Part shown: piece by piece, positions 63,024 through 64,000 of the stretch | Layout of the letters: each line of letters begins with the position of its first letter | How positions within the stretch are numbered: the first letter of the stretch is position 1 | From: Roseibium hamelinense | Lineage (GTDB): Bacteria > Pseudomonadota > Alphaproteobacteria > Rhizobiales > Stappiaceae | Reading direction: 5' to 3' | DNA: 64,000 bases | Assembly: GCF_007830545.1 (NCBI RefSeq) | Contig: NZ_VLLF01000006.1 | Coordinates: 62,001-126,000, forward strand | The notes under the pieces: generated by a model | The model's database searches: none | The model's input: only the letters and a program-made list of their open reading frames with translations | Told to the model about the DNA's origin: nothing | Made by a program: the position numbers and the translations under genes

Positions 63024-64000
63024 CAGGACGCTCCTTGCGCCGCAAAGCACATTGCCTGTTTCGATGACCAGACAAGGCTTACCTCTTCGCCTGGTTTTAC
63101 GTCATCATTGCCGGTAAGTGTTACGTCCGCTTCGATCAGTTCACCTTTAGCACTTCGTACGAGGACCCGGCTGTTTGCACCGTTGAACAATAGGCTGTCG
63201 ACCACACCGTCCATGCTGTTGTCTGCGGCTTCGCCGGTGCCAACAGAACCGGTTTTCCGGACTGTATGGATGAACTCTGGCCGGACGAAAATGTCGACCT
63301 CAGTACCTTCACGAATGGTTTCCCCGTGCGCGGCTGTGAAAGCCATCTCCAGCCCTTGCTCGGTTGCAACCTTGCCGCCGCTGCCATCGCTCGTTTTGAC
63401 TTTTCCGGACCAGCGATTGCTGTCGCCGACAAAGCCGGCAACAAATGCGGTGCTTGGCCGATGGTAGAGCTCTTGTGGGGTGCCAATCTGCTCAAAGCGG
63501 CCTTGGTTCATGATTGCCACATTGTCCGACATCACAAGTGCCTCGGACTGATCATGCGTGATGTAAACGAAGGTTGTGTTGAACTGATGCTGGAGCAGTT
63601 TCAGCTCGATCTTCATTTGTTCGCGCAGTTTCAAGTCAAGAGCGCCGAGGGGTTCGTCGAGCAGCAGTACATCTGGATCCAGTACCATGCAGCGGGCAAT
63701 CGCGATGCGCTGCTTCTGCCCGCCCGACAACTGGTGGATTTCGCGCTCTGCGACATCTGGCAGAGCGATCCGCTCCAGAACGTCATGGACTTTTTTCTTG
63801 ATCTCCGAGTTGCTGACGCCATTGCACCGCAGGCCGTATGCAATGTTTTCGAAAACATTCATCATCGGGAACAGCGCCAGATGCTGGAAGACCATCTTCA
63901 CATTGCGCTTGTTCGGCGGTGTTCCTAGGACTGACTTGCCTTTGATCTGAATGTCGCCGCCGGTTGGCTCCTCAAAGCCTGCAATCATGCGCATCAAGGT
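63023..64000 (-). CDS. ABC transporter ATPase, PotA-like (N-terminus beyond the window)
   Basis: At least 324 residues of a PotA-type ATPase; the frame continues off the right edge, and the Walker A motif lies just outside, since the visible part begins TLMRMIAGFEEPTGG. Seen are the Q-loop VFQHLALFPMMNV, signature LSGGQKQRIAIARCM, Walker B VLLLDEPLGALD, ITHDQSEALV and a C-terminal TOBE domain. It heads the visible part of a minus-strand operon ATPase-PotB-PotC-GMC-DAO-DUF427. The periplasmic binding protein must lie beyond the edge. Confidence 0.93.
   Translation of the reverse strand, partial: TLMRMIAGFEEPTGGDIQIKGKSVLGTPPNKRNVKMVFQHLALFPMMNVFENIAYGLRCNGVSNSEIKKKVHDVLERIALPDVAEREIHQLSGGQKQRIAIARCMVLDPDVLLLDEPLGALDLKLREQMKIELKLLQHQFNTTFVYITHDQSEALVMSDNVAIMNQGRFEQIGTPQELYHRPSTAFVAGFVGDSNRWSGKVKTSDGSGGKVATEQGLEMAFTAAHGETIREGTEVDIFVRPEFIHTVRKTGSVGTGEAADNSMDGVVDSLLFNGANSRVLVRSAKGELIEADVTLTGNDDVKPGEEVSLVWSSKQAMCFAAQGAS

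Noticed and set aside
1..64000. tRNA, rRNA, CRISPR array, IS element, integrase or phage genes.
   Set aside because: No cloverleaf-like gene, no regularly spaced repeats, no transposase or integrase motif and no long terminal inverted repeats were seen by reading; a tRNAscan and repeat search would be decisive.

Overview
The window (64 kb, roughly mid-50s % GC) is a piece of an alphaproteobacterial chromosome. Its left half (about 1-30,400) is most of a photosynthesis gene cluster for purple-bacterial, bacteriochlorophyll-a based phototrophy. The mix of aerobic and anaerobic cyclases (acsF end, bchE), a tetraheme pufC instead of pufX, spheroidene-series carotenoid genes including crtA, and a right half rich in LacI-regulated sugar and polyol catabolism resembles the Roseibium/Labrenzia group of marine aerobic anoxygenic phototrophs. 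That genus assignment is inference from gene content, not from a search.

Layout: (1) 1-3578, plus strand: end of acsF, puhE, hemA, crtA, idi. (2) 3666-14733, minus strand: the superoperon crtE-crtF-bchC-bchX-bchY-bchZ-pufQ-pufB-pufA-pufL-pufM-pufC, ending in a strong intrinsic terminator. (3) 14833-17258, plus strand: crtD and crtC, divergent from crtE. (4) 17264-23756, minus strand: bchI-bchD-bchO-crtI-crtB and a 49-codon membrane peptide gene. (5) 24114-28045, plus strand: dxs, a B12-binding AerR/PpaA-like regulator and a secreted DUF1194 protein. (6) 28084-30341, minus strand: bchE-bchJ. TGT-N12-ACA operators of the PpsR/CrtJ type sit before bchC (two), between crtE and crtD, before bchI, before dxs and before bchE; an FNR-type box lies next to the bchE site. 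The ppsR gene is not in the window.

(7) 30679-38087, plus strand: a cation/proton antiporter, then a tightly packed seven-gene cluster with three Rieske domains: one fused to a glutamate-synthase-like FMN domain, one fused to a thiamine-diphosphate enzyme, and one fused to a ferric-reductase-like heme membrane domain. Three tiny membrane proteins and a membrane-anchored four-cysteine protein complete it. I recognise every domain but not the assembly, and it is the best candidate here for an undescribed redox system.

(8) 38294-44041, plus strand: a lone periplasmic binding protein, then a Gfo/Idh/MocA dehydrogenase, CoA-transferase, enoyl-CoA hydratase and aldehyde dehydrogenase operon. (9) 44032-49579: a LacI regulator facing a sugar ABC importer, with two inverse copies of one 14-bp palindromic operator between them. 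(10) 49673-57877, plus strand: GMC dehydrogenase, SDR, GMC dehydrogenase, DUF993 aldolase-like protein, LacI regulator, glycerate kinase, Dabb protein and HAD phosphatase, probably a sugar or polyol oxidation route ending in glycerate. (11) 57889-64000, minus strand: a spermidine/putrescine-type ABC importer (ATPase cut by the window edge), GMC and D-amino-acid-oxidase-like dehydrogenases and a DUF427 protein. No rRNA, tRNA, IS element, prophage or CRISPR array was seen.
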